Shown piece after piece: positions 63,230 to 64,000 of a DNA stretch of 64,000 nucleotides. The position numbers were made by a program, and so were the translations under genes. Where the stretch lies: assembly GCF_014764405.1 (NCBI RefSeq), contig NZ_CP061725.1, positions 6,448,001 through 6,512,000 of the forward strand, given 5' to 3'. Origin of the DNA: Micromonospora craniellae. GTDB taxonomy: Bacteria > Actinomycetota > Actinomycetes > Mycobacteriales > Micromonosporaceae. The notes beneath the pieces were generated by a model that did no database searches, was not told the DNA's origin, and saw only the letters and a program-made list of their open reading frames with translations. Each line of letters begins with the position of its first letter. The first letter of the stretch is position 1.

Positions 63230-64000
63230 TCACTTCGCCAACGCCGCGTCGCGGAACCGGATCGCCCGGTCGGTGCGTACCTCGTAGCCGGTCAGACCGC
63301 TGGACCAGCCCTGCGCCACGTCCGGGTTGTAGAGGTAGATGTAGCTGGCGTCGTCGACGATCTGCTTGGCCACCTGCTCGTACCGCTGTTTGCGGGCGCC
63401 CTGGTCGGTCTCGGTGCGAGCCTGGTCGAGCAGCCGATCGACGGTGGGGTTGGCGTACTTGTGGAAGTTGAAGGTGCCGCCACTGTGGTGCTGGGCGTAG
63501 TAGAACTCGTCCGGGTCGATGTTGCCCAGCCAGCCGAGCATGAACGCGTCGAAGTTGCCGTTGCCCTGCTCGTCGAGCCACTGCGCGAAGTCCAGCGTAC
63601 GAATCTTGACGGTGACGCCGATCTCCGCCAACTGCGAGGCGATCACCTGTGCGGCGGTGACGGTCTCCGGATACTCGGTGGTGACCATCAGGTCCAGGGT
63701 CAGCCCGCTGACACCGGCCTGGTCCAGCAGTTGCCGGGCCTGGTTCGCATCGTGCGTGTACGGCGCGTACTCGTAGTGGTAGGCGCTGTTCTGCGAGATG
63801 GCGGTCTGGTTGACGGTGGCCAGCCCGAACTTGGCGGCCTTGGTGATCGCCTCCCGGTCCAGGGCGAAGGCGATCGCCCGGCGCACGGCGACGTTGTCGT
63901 ACGGCTTACGGGCCTGGTTGAGGGCCAGGTACCAGTAGTCGGTGGACGGCACCGACCGCACGGTGAGCTCGTCGGCGTCGAGCAGCGCGGGCACCTGCTG
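63230..64000 (-). CDS. dipeptide/oligopeptide-binding protein (partial)
   Basis: The C-terminal 256 or so residues of a family 5 (DppA/OppA-type) extracellular binding protein; the start lies beyond the window. STDYWYLALNQARKPYDNVA followed by VRRAIAFALDREAITKAAKF is the family signature region, and TLDFAQWLDEQGNGNFDAFM and FYYAQHHSGGTFNFHKYANP follow. First gene of the operon to its right. Ligand unknown. Confidence 0.88.
   Translation of the reverse strand, partial: QQVPALLDADELTVRSVPSTDYWYLALNQARKPYDNVAVRRAIAFALDREAITKAAKFGLATVNQTAISQNSAYHYEYAPYTHDANQARQLLDQAGVSGLTLDLMVTTEYPETVTAAQVIASQLAEIGVTVKIRTLDFAQWLDEQGNGNFDAFMLGWLGNIDPDEFYYAQHHSGGTFNFHKYANPTVDRLLDQARTETDQGARKQRYEQVAKQIVDDASYIYLYNPDVAQGWSSGLTGYEVRTDRAIRFRDAALAK

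Overview
The window is high-GC DNA with actinobacterial codon use, GTG and TTG starts, strong GGAGG-type ribosome binding sites and many secreted CBM-bearing glycosidases. The gene content (EccB, PucR and SARP regulators, araBDA beside a Ytf-type transporter) and a GGAAGGGTCCCC hairpin repeat sitting between convergent genes suggest Micromonosporaceae, most likely a Micromonospora relative. That placement is an inference from content, not from a marker gene.

Layout. 0-10.5 kb is mostly core metabolism: a GH63-like glycosidase, two small methyltransferases, an EccB protein, a spermidine-synthase-like protein, an acyl desaturase with its ferredoxin reductase facing a PucR regulator, and a CPA1 antiporter. 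10.5-15.4 kb is a decayed zone: wreckage of a WYL regulator and a PepSY membrane protein, a secreted beta-helix protein, and a GNAT acetyltransferase split by an IS5-family element. 15.5-21.1 kb holds a macrolide-type glycosyltransferase, an acyl-CoA dehydrogenase, a frameshifted TetR gene and a coupled aldehyde/alcohol dehydrogenase pair. 21.2-30.6 kb carries secreted arabinan-active enzymes (a GH-A arabinofuranosidase-like enzyme with CBM2, GH43-AbfB, GH127 with ricin-type repeats), with remnants of a GH19 chitinase, AidB and an MFS pump between them. 30.6-34.5 kb is a compact cassette: a SARP-type regulator, a 72-residue peptide with nine cysteines, and a MacB/LolD-type ABC exporter. 34.7-45.9 kb is one long minus-strand L-arabinose block (araB, araD, ytfQ-ytfR-ytfT-yjfF-like transporter, araA, a LacI regulator, a KduD-like SDR). 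46.9-52.8 kb has a secreted GH27-CBM13 enzyme and a ChvE/MmsAB-type sugar transporter. 53-54.7 kb holds more remnants plus a flavin reductase. 54.7-59.2 kb is a sulfate ABC operon with an Rrf2 regulator, and 59.3-64 kb a dipeptide/oligopeptide ABC operon cut by the window edge.

How the genes work together. The extracellular enzymes would strip arabinofuranosyl and possibly arabinopyranosyl units from plant arabinans and arabinogalactan proteins. The two sugar ABC systems would import the products. AraA, AraB and AraD would convert L-arabinose to D-xylulose-5-phosphate. Six to eight 10-14 bp pseudo-palindromes centred on CG, typical of LacI-family operators, lie before these genes.

The most interesting local system is the cysteine-rich peptide cassette. 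Three head-to-tail 11-bp repeats, the hallmark of SARP binding, lie just upstream of the peptide gene and overlap the stop codon of the SARP gene. No modification enzyme is visible beside it.

At least a dozen genes are broken here. Some breaks lie in G/C homopolymers (TetR, SARP) and may be sequencing errors; others are clear deletions or an IS insertion. No tRNA, rRNA or CRISPR array was seen.
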